From contig JBOGVA010000074.1 of the NCBI GenBank assembly GCA_050692195.1, positions 19,519 through 83,518 of the forward strand: a DNA stretch of 64,000 nucleotides, in the 5' to 3' direction. The notes below the pieces were generated by a model. That model was given only the letters and a program-made list of their open reading frames with translations. It did not search any database and was not told the origin of the DNA. A program made the translations under genes and the position numbers. This DNA comes from JBOGVA01 sp050692195 (GTDB lineage Bacteria; Actinomycetota; UBA4738). Shown piece after piece: positions 42,848-50,766 of this stretch. Numbering within the stretch: the first letter of the stretch is position 1; each line of letters begins with the position of its first letter.

Positions 42848-43755
42848 GGGCGTTTCGACCCGCTCTCGCGCCCGGTCACTTTGTTCAAGACCCGACGGGT
42901 CCGGGCCTTCAGGTGACTCCGCTCCTCTTGCATCATCAGCCGGATGCTCTCTTCGAAGGTCATGCCTCCTCGTTCCGGGAACACGGCCCGGCGGCGCTGG
43001 GACACACAGAGAAACAGGTCGGCCTCCGTCGCTCGCGGCAGCAGGTCCTGAAGGCCCTCCTTGCGCATGGCCTCGATGGCCGGAAGGTAGACGTGGTCGT
43101 ACCAATCGGCGGCGACCTCCTCTATCGCCAGGACCTCGCCGCGTTCAGACATCAGGTTGAACCCGTGAAGCTTCACGTGCTCCAGGAGTTCGATGTACCC
43201 GGGTGGACGGCTGAACTCGATCCGAGCCTCGGGCCGGGCTCGTTCCAGGGCGCTCCCCTGCATGAACATCCGTTCCTGCTCGGCCAGGATGATCCGCCCG
43301 ATGTCGGCATCCGCGGGGAAGCGCACGGTGGTCCTGAGCCTGGTGACCTCGGCGTCGATGGTCTCCATGCCGCGCTGCCTGGCGATGGCCACCCGGTGGT
43401 GTCCGTCGACGACGAAGTACGCGTCGCCCACCTGGTACACCACGATGGGAGGAAAGTCTCCGCCGGGAAAGAGCTGCTCGACCCGTTTCCACCGGGTCTC
43501 CAGCTCCGGCCGTCGGGGAAGGAAGTCTCGGTCGAAGTCCCTGTCCCGCTCGACCGTCCCCACGATCCGCTTGACGGGGATGGGTCGGATGCCGAGGTAG
43601 CTCTGCTCGAAGATCCCCAGACGCCTCTGCACGTCGCCGAGCGACAGCAGTTCAGCCGTGTCGTCCCGCTTCACGATGTCCGTGAGCCGGCGAAAGGTCT
43701 TCTTTCGCTGGGCCTTCTCGAACGTCGAGGGTCCGGGTGGCTCTCGCCAGCTCAT
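42838..43755 (-). CDS. ParB/sulfiredoxin-fold nuclease-like domain protein
   Basis: 305 residues from ATG 43755. The N-terminal half has the ParB-like motif VGDAYFVVDGHHRVAIARQRG after a LGIRPIPVKRIVGTV strand. The C-terminal half is helical and ends with a strongly basic tail (HLKARTRRVLNKVTGR). There is no helix-turn-helix of a chromosomal ParB, and no ParA nearby. It may be an ATP-binding or regulatory protein. Its start overlaps the metallophosphoesterase stop by 4 nt (ATGA). It overlaps the dioxygenase gene tail to tail by 10 nt. Confidence 0.78.
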   Translation of the reverse strand: MSWREPPGPSTFEKAQRKKTFRRLTDIVKRDDTAELLSLGDVQRRLGIFEQSYLGIRPIPVKRIVGTVERDRDFDRDFLPRRPELETRWKRVEQLFPGGDFPPIVVYQVGDAYFVVDGHHRVAIARQRGMETIDAEVTRLRTTVRFPADADIGRIILAEQERMFMQGSALERARPEARIEFSRPPGYIELLEHVKLHGFNLMSERGEVLAIEEVAADWYDHVYLPAIEAMRKEGLQDLLPRATEADLFLCVSQRRRAVFPERGGMTFEESIRLMMQEERSHLKARTRRVLNKVTGRESGSKRPQR

Positions 43756-44405
43756 CGCTCCAACTCCAGCACCCGGTGTCCGACCGCGTTGACGACCTGC
43801 GTAGGCCCCAGGCGGCGATCGGGACGCGGAGATCCGTAGGGATGCACGTGACCATGAACCATCAGCTTGGGCGAGAGCTTCCCGACGAGGCGGTGGAAGG
43901 CGGCGAATCCACGGTGGGCCGGGTCGTCCTCGTCGCCCAGACCGAGGGGCGGAGCATGCGTGATGAGGACATCGATTCCCCGGCCGTTCCGAAAGCCCTT
44001 CAGCCTGGCCCTGATCTCCAGGCGGAGGGCGCGCCACCTCATCTGCGACTGTGTGTACTGATTGGGGCCCTCGCGGTAGCGCGCGGAGCCGCCGAGACCA
44101 GCCACTCGGACCCCGGCCGCCTCGACGATCCGGCCGTCGACGAAGGTGCAGCCGGGAGGGCCGGGAGGGTCCACGTACTGATCCAGGAACGGGGACGGCT
44201 CCAACGTGGGGGCGGTGGCCCGCAGGTCCGGATCGTGGTTGCCCGGCACGTACAGCAGCGGCACGTCCGTCATCGAGACCAGGCGTTCGAGGTAGTCGAA
44301 CGGGAGATCTCCGCACGACAGCACCAGGTCCGGGCGGAGCTCCCGCAGGCGCTCGCCGTACAAGGTCTCCTCGACCTCATCGGCGACGGCCAGGATGCGC
44401 GTCAT
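43752..44405 (-). CDS. calcineurin-like metallophosphoesterase
   Basis: 217 residues. Metal-site motifs appear in order: VLSCGDLP, YVPGNHDPD, LITHAPPLG and MVHGHVHPYG. The first DxH motif is replaced by ADEVEE at residues 8-13, so the first metal site is altered. It probably hydrolyses a small phosphoester. It is coupled with the ParB-like gene downstream, and the pair forms a two-gene minus-strand unit. Confidence 0.85.
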   Translation of the reverse strand: MTRILAVADEVEETLYGERLRELRPDLVLSCGDLPFDYLERLVSMTDVPLLYVPGNHDPDLRATAPTLEPSPFLDQYVDPPGPPGCTFVDGRIVEAAGVRVAGLGGSARYREGPNQYTQSQMRWRALRLEIRARLKGFRNGRGIDVLITHAPPLGLGDEDDPAHRGFAAFHRLVGKLSPKLMVHGHVHPYGSPRPDRRLGPTQVVNAVGHRVLELER

Positions 44406-44550
44406 CGAGCCTCCGCTTGCTCGCCCCGGCGCCGCCGAGCGTGCGTTCGCATCGTTCTTCCACCATAGCTCAGGCCGACCCGATACCTGCTGGGTGGATC
44501 TGCGTCCGCCCGGGAACCCGCGGCGGCCTCACTCCGTCAAAGGAGCCAGG

Positions 44551-45447
44551 ATGAAACGGAATGCCAGGAGGCGTGTGCCCTGGACGGCGCTGGTTCCGCT
44601 CCTGACCGTGCTGGCTGGTGCCTGCGCCGGCCTCGCCACCGGGAGAGGGGCCGATGGGATCGACCATCCGACGGACCCAGGCCGGTTGGTGCTACGGGTG
44701 GAGCAGGGTGGCGGCTTCGTTCCCGTCGAGTACGCGCTGAGGGACGTCCCTATCTTCTCCCTGTACGGCGATGGCCTCATCGTGACGACGGGGCCTCAGA
44801 TCGCCATCTATCCCGGGCCCGCCCTTCCGAACCTCGTGGCGACCCGGATCTCCGACGCGGGGATCCAGGCGATCCTCCGGGCCGCCCGGGACGCGGGCCT
44901 TCTGGGGCGAGATCGCCACTACGACAATCCCGGGATCGCCGACGCGGCTACCACCACGTTCGCCGTGGTCGCCGAGGGGAGGCGCCACGTCGTCTCCGCG
45001 TACGCGCTGGGGGTCGACGAGCCCCCCGGGCTCATCCCGGAGGACGAGCGGGAGGCCCGCCGGAAGCTGAGCGAGTTCCAGGCCAGGCTGTCCGATCTGC
45101 GCCGTTGGCTCCCCGAGGGATCGGTGGGAGAGGAGCGCCCCTTCGAATTCGACGAGCTCAGGATCTTCGTTCGCCAGGGGGCCCAGGCGCCCCAGGACGA
45201 GGGTCTCGAGCAGCCGGAGATGAAGTGGCCCCTCCAGGATGGCTTGGCCGGCTTCGGCCTGGAGGTCCTGGATCTGGAGTTCCGGTGTGGGTCGATGGAG
45301 GGCGCCTCACTGGAGACGCTGCTGCCGCTCGTCCAGAACGCCAACGAGCTGACCCCCTGGCGAGATGGCGGGGAGCTATACAGCCTGATCTTCCGGCCGC
45401 TCCTGCCGGACGAATCCGGCTGCGAGGGCATCCCGAGCCCTTATTAG
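44551..45447 (+). CDS. predicted lipoprotein of unknown function
   Basis: 298 residues from ATG 44551, with AAGGAG upstream. A basic N-terminus (MKRNARRR), a hydrophobic stretch and the lipobox-like LAGAC suggest export and lipidation at Cys28. The mature part has no motif that I recognise; it contains several short beta-rich stretches (LVLRVEQGGGFVPVEYALRD, LYGDGLIVTTGPQIAIY). The following sulfur operon has its own leader, so it is probably an independent gene. Confidence 0.72.
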   Translation: MKRNARRRVPWTALVPLLTVLAGACAGLATGRGADGIDHPTDPGRLVLRVEQGGGFVPVEYALRDVPIFSLYGDGLIVTTGPQIAIYPGPALPNLVATRISDAGIQAILRAARDAGLLGRDRHYDNPGIADAATTTFAVVAEGRRHVVSAYALGVDEPPGLIPEDEREARRKLSEFQARLSDLRRWLPEGSVGEERPFEFDELRIFVRQGAQAPQDEGLEQPEMKWPLQDGLAGFGLEVLDLEFRCGSMEGASLETLLPLVQNANELTPWRDGGELYSLIFRPLLPDESGCEGIPSPY

Positions 45448-45607
45448 CTGTCGGGCGAGATCCGAAGCTGCTTGTCTCCCTTGCACGGTCTCGAAAATAC
45501 GGCCGATGGACTGTTGACAATCCCGTGAGGCGTGCGGCAGTCTTCCCTAATCCTATGGATCGGATGGGAATTTGATCCGAACTCGGTGCTTCGGCCTGGT
45601 GGGGGAG

Positions 45608-45682
45608 ATGATCCCCTGCTGCTGCTGTTGTCGCGTTTTCTGCGCCCTGTGTAAGGGCGCGGAGGTGATGGCGCGGCCTTAA
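45608..45682 (+). CDS. cysteine-rich leader peptide (24 residues)
   Basis: The frame ATG 45608 to TAA 45680-45682 reads MIPCCCCCRVFCALC and a short tail: seven cysteines, five consecutive. A GTG at 45599 in the same frame could also start it. It lies in the 5' region of the sulfite-reductase operon, ahead of a terminator-like hairpin. Short poly-cysteine peptides upstream of sulfate-assimilation genes are described in mycobacteria, where ribosome stalling at Cys codons senses cysteine. That explains its role here by analogy. Confidence 0.8.
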   Translation: MIPCCCCCRVFCALCKGAEVMARP

Positions 45683-45742
45683 GCAGTAGAAGCCGGAGAT
45701 CGGCGAAGTTGAAGGGGCCGCTCGGGCGGCCCCCTTTCTTTA
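45642..45742 (+). promoter_or_regulatory. cysteine-responsive attenuator (leader hairpins and antiterminator)
   Basis: Three pairings can be drawn. GCGCCCT (45642-45648) pairs with AGGGCGC (45654-45660) just after the Cys-codon run. GCGGCC at 45673-45678 can pair with GGCCGC at 45716-45721, which would break the terminator. The terminator itself is GGGGCCGC/GCGGCCCC with loop TCGG. Ribosome stalling for lack of Cys-tRNA would decide between them. The pairing scheme is by eye; the regulatory logic is inference from trp/his-type attenuators. Confidence 0.6.
45714..45741 (+). terminator. intrinsic terminator of the leader attenuator
   Basis: A perfect 8-bp GC stem (45714-45721 with 45726-45733), a four-base loop, then CTTTCTTT. 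It sits 15 bp before the sulfite reductase ATG, too close to end an unrelated upstream gene, so it most likely controls read-through into the operon. Confidence 0.7.
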
Positions 45743-45755
45743 CAGGAGACAAGAC

Positions 45756-47405
45756 ATGGTCGAGGACAGGCGTTTCGGAACCGGTGAGCGGCGTCCCTTG
45801 CCGCCCGCCCCCACCTGGGAGCAGGTCCTCGAGCGCAATTCCATCGAGCGCATGAAGCAGGAGAAGCAGCCGTACCGAATGATGGAGGAGATCGAGGAGC
45901 TGGGCCGGCGGAACTACCTGGACATCCTGGAGGAGGACCTCGTCCGCCTCAAGTGGTGGGGGCTGTACCACGACAAGCCGAAGATCGGCTCGTTCATGCT
46001 GCGCATCAAGGTGCCGGGCGGGCTCCTGCCGCCGCAAAGCCTCCGGGCCATCGGGGAGATCGCCAACCAGTACGGTGAGGGGTTCGCCGAGCTGTCGACC
46101 AGGCAGAACGTGCAGCTCCACTTCATCAGGCTGTCCGAGGTGCCGGCGATCCTCGATCGGCTGGGAAGCGTGGGCCTGACAACGGCCGGCGCGTGCGGGG
46201 ACGCCGTTCGAAACATCACCGGCTGCCCACTGGAAGGGATCCTGGCCGAGGAGGCCTTCGACGCGACCCCGGTCGTGGAGGAGGCCGCGGGGTTCTTCTA
46301 CGGCAACCCCGACTACATGGACCTCCCTCGCAAGCACAAGATCACCATCTCGACCTGCCCATACCAGTGCGACATGCCCGAGATCAACTGCATCGCCCTG
46401 GTGGGAGTGATCCGGGAGGGCCGGCCGGGGTTCGCCGTCCGGGTTGGAGGCGGCCTTTCCACCGTGCCTCGGATCTCCAGGGACATGGGGGTGTTCGTCC
46501 CCGTAAGCGAGTCCGTGGAGGTGCTCAGGGCGATCGTTGACGCGTGGAAGGAAGACCTTCGGTACCGCCTGTCACGGGTCAAGGCCCGGCTGAAGTTCAT
46601 GGTCGACGACTACGGGGCCGAGGGGATCCGCAAGCGGGTCGAGGAGCGGCTCGGCCGGCGACTGGAGGACTTCGAGGCGCCGCCCCCCAAGGACTTCACC
46701 GACCACATGGGGATCTACGAGCAGAAGCAGCCCGGGGTCTACCACGTGGGCGTCCCCGTTCCGGTCGGCATCATTCACGGCCAACAGCTGATCGACGTGG
46801 CCGACCTCGCGGATTCCCTGGGAGGAGACGTCCGGCTGACGAAGCAGCAGAACTTCATCGTGACGGGCATCGAGGAAGCGCGGCTCCAGGAGGCGACCGG
46901 CCGGCTCGAGGAGATCGGCTTCCCGGTCGACGCCAATCCGCTGCGAGCGACGGCCATCGCGTGCACCGGAGAGCCTCACTGCAACTACTCGGTGACCGAG
47001 ACCAAGGGGAAGCTCCAGGAGATCCTGGCCCATCTCGAGACGCGGTGGGGAGACCGGCTGGGGAACTTCCGGCTGAACCTGGACGGATGCCCTCACGCCT
47101 GCGCGCTCCACTGGGTGGGGGACATCGGCTTGATGGGGACGACGGCGCGGGAGGCCGTGAACGGCGAGCGTCAAGCCTTCGACCTGTTCCTCCGGGGAGG
47201 GGTTGGACCCGAGCAAGCCATCGGCCGGCCGCTCATCCGGCGCGTCCCGTTCCCCCGCGTCGAGGTGGTCCTGGACAGGCTGATCGAAGCGTGGCTGGAG
47301 GGGCGGGGGAAGGCCGAGTCCTTCAGGGACTTCTGCATCCGAACGCCCGACGGGGAGCTTCAGGCGATCGCGGCGGGGCAAGCCGCAGGAGGGGAGGCGG
47401 CGTGA
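45756..47405 (+). CDS. sirA: ferredoxin-dependent sulfite/nitrite reductase
   Basis: 549 residues, preceded by AGGAGA. It has duplicated ferredoxin-like and siroheme/4Fe-4S domains: GFAELSTRQNVQLHFI in the first half and RLTKQQNFIVTGI in the second. The cluster cysteines are C403 and C409 (CTGEPHC) and C445 and C449 (GCPHAC). It reduces sulfite to sulfide in the cytosol; the operon partners (APS reductase, siroheme synthesis) favour sulfite over nitrite. It heads the operon behind a poly-Cys leader attenuator and overlaps cysH by 4 nt. Confidence 0.92.
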   Translation: MVEDRRFGTGERRPLPPAPTWEQVLERNSIERMKQEKQPYRMMEEIEELGRRNYLDILEEDLVRLKWWGLYHDKPKIGSFMLRIKVPGGLLPPQSLRAIGEIANQYGEGFAELSTRQNVQLHFIRLSEVPAILDRLGSVGLTTAGACGDAVRNITGCPLEGILAEEAFDATPVVEEAAGFFYGNPDYMDLPRKHKITISTCPYQCDMPEINCIALVGVIREGRPGFAVRVGGGLSTVPRISRDMGVFVPVSESVEVLRAIVDAWKEDLRYRLSRVKARLKFMVDDYGAEGIRKRVEERLGRRLEDFEAPPPKDFTDHMGIYEQKQPGVYHVGVPVPVGIIHGQQLIDVADLADSLGGDVRLTKQQNFIVTGIEEARLQEATGRLEEIGFPVDANPLRATAIACTGEPHCNYSVTETKGKLQEILAHLETRWGDRLGNFRLNLDGCPHACALHWVGDIGLMGTTAREAVNGERQAFDLFLRGGVGPEQAIGRPLIRRVPFPRVEVVLDRLIEAWLEGRGKAESFRDFCIRTPDGELQAIAAGQAAGGEAA

Positions 47406-48247
47406 GCGACCAGACCCTGCTGGACGAGTACGAGGCCGGGGAGCTCTCGGTCATCTACGACTCGGAGCCGGCAGAGGAGGTGGTGGCCTGGGCGCTGGAC
47501 AGGTTCCATCCCCGGATCGCCATCTCGGAGGGCGGGGGGGCCGAGGGCATGGTCATCCTCGACATGGCCGTCCGCCGCAACCCACAGGTCAGGGTGTTCA
47601 CGCTCGACACCGGCCGGCTTCCACAGGAGAGCTACGACCTCATCCAGCGGGTCCAGGAGCGATACGGAGTCCAGGTCGAGATGATCTTCCCGGAGGCGTC
47701 GCACGTCGAGGGCATGGTCAACAATCACGGCCCCAACCTCATGTACCAGGCCGTGGACATGCGCCTGTTGTGCTGCCAGGTCCGCAAGGTCCTGCCACTG
47801 AAGCGACACCTCCAGGAGCTCGATGCCTGGATGACCGGGCTCCGCCGAGAGCAGTGGGCCAGCCGGGCCGAGGTCCGCAAGATCGAGCTCGACCACGACC
47901 ACGGTGGCATCGTGAAGGTCAATCCTTTGGCCGACTGGACCAAGAAGGAGGTCTGGGACTACATACAGGCGAACGACGTGCCCTATCACGCTCTGTATGA
48001 CCAGGGCTACACCTCGATCGGATGCGCTCCCTGCACGCGGCCCATCCAGCCCGGGGAACCGGACAGGGCCGGCCGGTGGTGGTGGGAGACCGACGGTCCC
48101 AAGGAGTGCGGGATCCACTGCGCCATCTACACGGGGGGCTTCGAGCACGAGCTGAATGCCCTGCTCGGCCACAACGGAGCGGACGGACCCGGGCACGGCC
48201 AGCCGAAGGTTGGGGAAGCTCCCCAGCATGGGGAGTTCGCGCCGTGA
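47402..48247 (+). CDS. cysH: adenylylsulfate (APS) reductase
   Basis: 281 residues from GTG 47402, overlapping the sirA stop (GTGA). The adenine-nucleotide alpha hydrolase fold starts with IAISEGGGAEGMVIL and FTLDTGRLPQESYDL. The 4Fe-4S cysteines C124-C125 (LLCCQVRK) and C208/C211 (IGCAPC) mark it as the bacterial APS-reducing type; the catalytic cysteine is in KECGIH. It gives sulfite and AMP from APS with thioredoxin. No ATP sulfurylase gene is in view. Confidence 0.92.
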   Translation: MSDQTLLDEYEAGELSVIYDSEPAEEVVAWALDRFHPRIAISEGGGAEGMVILDMAVRRNPQVRVFTLDTGRLPQESYDLIQRVQERYGVQVEMIFPEASHVEGMVNNHGPNLMYQAVDMRLLCCQVRKVLPLKRHLQELDAWMTGLRREQWASRAEVRKIELDHDHGGIVKVNPLADWTKKEVWDYIQANDVPYHALYDQGYTSIGCAPCTRPIQPGEPDRAGRWWWETDGPKECGIHCAIYTGGFEHELNALLGHNGADGPGHGQPKVGEAPQHGEFAP

Positions 48248-48711
48248 AGATAGGCGCGGCCGAGCGGCCGTTCCTGGCGGCGGAGGCCCGAGCCCTGGCG
48301 GAGCAGGTCGGGAGCGGCGAGGGCCGGGCCTCGTACGAGGAGGTCGCCCGGATGGCCGAGGCGGGAGAGGTGCCCGACGAAAGCGCGGCCGCGGTGGAGG
48401 CGGTCGTCGCCCTCGCCCTGGAAACGGGTCGCGCCCGTGCCGTCCACGGTCCGGCCGGGGTCCGGGCACTGGTGTCGGTGTGGAAGGACACGCCTCGAGG
48501 CGAGTTGGTGAGCCGGGAGCTGGAGGAGCTCAACGAGGCCCTCACGGCCCTCCGCGGCCTGCCGGTGCGATCCGTTCGGGTGGCTGCGACCGGTCCGGGC
48601 ACGTACTCCCTGGGGATCTCGGCGGGCGACTACGAGATGCGGCTCTCCGTGGACCGCACCGGCATTCGGCTGAGGAGCCTGAACGTTGGCGGCGGGGGGA
48701 TCGGGGAGTAA
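48244..48711 (+). CDS. unknown protein within the sulfite/siroheme operon
   Basis: 155 residues, GTG start overlapping cysH (GTGA). The N-terminal half is helical and Ala/Glu-rich; the C-terminal half is predicted beta (SVRVAATGPGTYSLGISAGD, then MRLSVDRTGIRLRSLNVGG). It has no cysteines and no membrane segment. I do not recognise a family. Strict coupling between cysH and the siroheme gene implies a role in sulfite reduction or siroheme delivery. Confidence 0.7.
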   Translation: MKIGAAERPFLAAEARALAEQVGSGEGRASYEEVARMAEAGEVPDESAAAVEAVVALALETGRARAVHGPAGVRALVSVWKDTPRGELVSRELEELNEALTALRGLPVRSVRVAATGPGTYSLGISAGDYEMRLSVDRTGIRLRSLNVGGGGIGE

Positions 48712-48714
48712 GCC

Positions 48715-49362
48715 ATGGCCTTCGGCTATCCGATCAGCCTGGAAGTCCGAGGGCGAAAGGCCGTCGTCATCGGACACGAGGCGGTCGCGCAGGGCAAGGT
48801 TCGGGGGCTGCTCGAGGCCGGCGCCGAAGTCACCGTGGTGGCCGAGGAGCCCGCCGCAGCCCTCGATCGACTGGAGCGAGACGGACGGGCCAGGGTGCTG
48901 CGACGGACCTATCGGGCCGGGGACCTGGAGGGTGCCTATCTGTGCGTGGCGTCCTCGGAGGACCCCGAGATCCGAGCGGCGATCCATCGAGAGGGGCGGG
49001 CGCGGGGCGTCCTGGTGAACGTGATGGACGACATCCCGCATTGCGACTTCGCCGCGCCCGCGGTGGTTCGCCGTGGCGACCTGGTCATCGCCATCTCGAC
49101 CGGGGGCCGGTCGCCCGCACTGGCCCGCCGGCTGAGGATCGAGCTGTCCAAGCAGTTCGGGCCGGAGTGGGAGGGGCTGCTCGACCTGCTGGGGACGGTG
49201 CGCGGCGAGACGCTCGCCTCTCTTCCCGATCCGCGGGAACGGTCCAGCCGGTGGCAGCAGGCCCTGGATACCGAGGAGTTGCTGGCGCTGGTCCGGGAGG
49301 GCCGCCAGGAGGAGGCGCGGATCCGCCTGCTCGACCGCCTGGTCGGGGAGGGAGCGGCATGA
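48715..49362 (+). CDS. precorrin-2 dehydrogenase/sirohydrochlorin ferrochelatase (Met8/CysG-N type)
   Basis: 215 residues. A Rossmann start (YPISLEVRGRKAVVIGHEAVAQGKVRGL) with GAEVTVVAEE, then VNVMDDIPHCDFAAPAVVRRGDLVIAISTGGRSPALARRLR, the core of the siroheme synthase N-terminal domain. It oxidises precorrin-2 with NAD+ and may insert iron. It works with the methyltransferase encoded just downstream to make siroheme for the sulfite reductase. Confidence 0.9.
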   Translation: MAFGYPISLEVRGRKAVVIGHEAVAQGKVRGLLEAGAEVTVVAEEPAAALDRLERDGRARVLRRTYRAGDLEGAYLCVASSEDPEIRAAIHREGRARGVLVNVMDDIPHCDFAAPAVVRRGDLVIAISTGGRSPALARRLRIELSKQFGPEWEGLLDLLGTVRGETLASLPDPRERSSRWQQALDTEELLALVREGRQEEARIRLLDRLVGEGAA

Positions 49363-49400
49363 CTCGAAGCCTGCGCCCGCAGCGAGGCGGCGCCTCGTGA
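49359..49400 (+). CDS. possible 13-codon coupling mini-ORF between siroheme genes
   Basis: ATG 49359 overlaps the preceding stop (ATGA), and its own TGA overlaps the GTG of the next gene (GTGA). The peptide would read MTRSLRPQRGGAS. It could pass terminating ribosomes from one gene to the next across a 34-nt gap. Chance cannot be excluded, and no independent ribosome-binding site is seen. Confidence 0.3.
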   Translation: MTRSLRPQRGGAS

Positions 49401-50176
49401 CCGGCATTGTCTACCTGGTGGGAGCCGGCCCCGGAGATCCGCGGCTGCTCACCCTTCGAGGCGCGGAGGTTCTGCGGCAGGCCGACGTCGTCGTGTACGA
49501 CCGGCTGGCCCCCTCTGCCCTGATCGACCTGGCACCCCATCGGGCGGAGCGCGTCGATGCCGGCAAGTCCCCGAACAGGGCCACCCTGGACCAGGACCGG
49601 ATCAACCGGCTCATCGTGCAGCGGGCTCGAGAGGGGAAGACCGTGGTCCGGCTGAAGGGTGGTGATCCGTTCGTGTTCGGGCGGGGCGGCGAGGAAGCCC
49701 TGGCCTGCGCCCGGGCGGGGATCCCGTTCGAGGTGGTACCCGGCGTGAGCGCGGCAGTCGCGGCGCCGGCATATGCGGGCATCCCGCTCACTCACCGGGG
49801 CGTTGCCTCGACGGTCGCCGTGGCCACCGCCTGCACGGCGCCGGGAGGCAAGGTGGATCTCGGCGAGCTGGCCGTCGCAGCGGACACGCTCGTCGTGCTG
49901 ATGGCCGCCGGAAAGCTCGAGGCCGTGTGCCGGTCGCTGATGGAGGCCGGCCGCTCCGGGGACGAGCCCGCAGCGATCGTTCAGTGGGCCAGCACGTCGA
50001 GACAGCGATCGGTGGTCTCCACGATCGCCGACCTGCCTTCCGTGGCGGCCGCCGAAGGGATCGCCGCTCCGGCCACACTGGTGGTCGGTGCCGTGGTGGC
50101 GCTGGCTGAGCAGCTCGCATGGTTCCACACCGATGTCCAAACGAGCGCTACAGCGAGGCTCCAAGGGGTTCTCTAG
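49397..50176 (+). CDS. cobA: uroporphyrinogen-III C-methyltransferase
   Basis: 259 residues, GTG start. Tetrapyrrole methylase motifs: VYLVGAGPGDPRLLTLRGAE, VVYDRLA, VVRLKGGDPFVFGRGGEEA, VVPGVSAAVAAPAYAGIPLTHRG and VVLMAAGKLE. It methylates uroporphyrinogen III twice to precorrin-2, feeding siroheme synthesis. It lacks the CysG N-terminal domain, supplied here as a separate protein by the previous gene. Confidence 0.92.
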   Translation: MTGIVYLVGAGPGDPRLLTLRGAEVLRQADVVVYDRLAPSALIDLAPHRAERVDAGKSPNRATLDQDRINRLIVQRAREGKTVVRLKGGDPFVFGRGGEEALACARAGIPFEVVPGVSAAVAAPAYAGIPLTHRGVASTVAVATACTAPGGKVDLGELAVAADTLVVLMAAGKLEAVCRSLMEAGRSGDEPAAIVQWASTSRQRSVVSTIADLPSVAAAEGIAAPATLVVGAVVALAEQLAWFHTDVQTSATARLQGVL

Positions 50177-50190
50177 GGAGGAGGAAAGAG

Positions 50191-50436
50191 GTGCCAAGAC
50201 TCACGGGAACGGTCCTCGCGCAGGGCAAGCCCGCGGAGGGCGCGTACGTGCAGCTCCAAAATCTGAAGGGAGACTTTCAGGGCGAGGTTCGCGCCTTCGA
50301 GCAGGGGAGGTTCACGTTTCACCCTTCGCCGGGCCGATGGCGCCTGGTCTCGTGGCTGCCCAGTGGGGAGAGCCGCGCGGAGCGCGAGATCGAGGTGGCT
50401 AAGGAGGACCTCCAGGTCGATATCGCGCTCTCGTAG
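50191..50436 (+). CDS. DUF1416 (SseC-like) protein
   Basis: 81 residues from GTG 50191, with AGGAGGAAAGAG just before. The protein is a compact beta-rich unit (LTGTVLAQGKPAEGAYVQLQ, FTFHPSPGRWRLVSWLPSGE) of the DUF1416 family, known in actinobacteria next to thiosulfate sulfurtransferases as SseC. The biochemical role is unknown; its place at the end of a sulfur assimilation operon agrees with a sulfur-related function. Confidence 0.82.
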   Translation: MPRLTGTVLAQGKPAEGAYVQLQNLKGDFQGEVRAFEQGRFTFHPSPGRWRLVSWLPSGESRAEREIEVAKEDLQVDIALS

Positions 50437-50470
50437 CGGGCGAACATCCGGGACGAGCTGGCTGCCCCTG

Positions 50471-50641
50471 TCAGAGGCGGCCGCGGCCCCGCCCGATTCC
50501 GAGATCCGACACCAGCAAGGCTCCGGCGAATGCCGCGAGGCCCAGGGCGAGGAGGTCGAAGGAGTTGCCCTCGGTCAGCATGGCCACGATGAACAGCACG
50601 ACCGCGACCAGCAACAGGATCGATCTCAGTCCGAACTTCAT
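50471..50641 (-). CDS. small two-helix membrane protein
   Basis: 56 residues from ATG 50641, preceded by GGAGGGAACC on the minus strand. It consists of MKFGLR, a hydrophobic helix (SILLLVAVVLFIVAML), a short polar turn (TEGNSFD) and a second hydrophobic helix, ending in GRGRGRL. The pattern fits a hairpin inner-membrane protein with a basic tail. The function is unknown. Good spacing of the ribosome-binding site and the clear helix-turn-helix hydrophobicity make it a likely gene. Confidence 0.6.
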   Translation of the reverse strand: MKFGLRSILLLVAVVLFIVAMLTEGNSFDLLALGLAAFAGALLVSDLGIGRGRGRL

Positions 50642-50766
50642 GGTTCCCTCCCTCTATTAGGTCCTGGCGGACTCTACCCCGAGGCCGGGCCCCGATCGAG
50701 GACGCTCGGGGCGGCCGGTAGGCTGGTCGCATCGAGAGTGCTCCCGACCCCGCGCTCGTCGAGCGG

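Noticed and set aside
45514..45519. TTGACA as -35 box of the sulfur operon
   Set aside because: No acceptable -10 sequence lies 16-18 bp downstream; the promoter position stays open.
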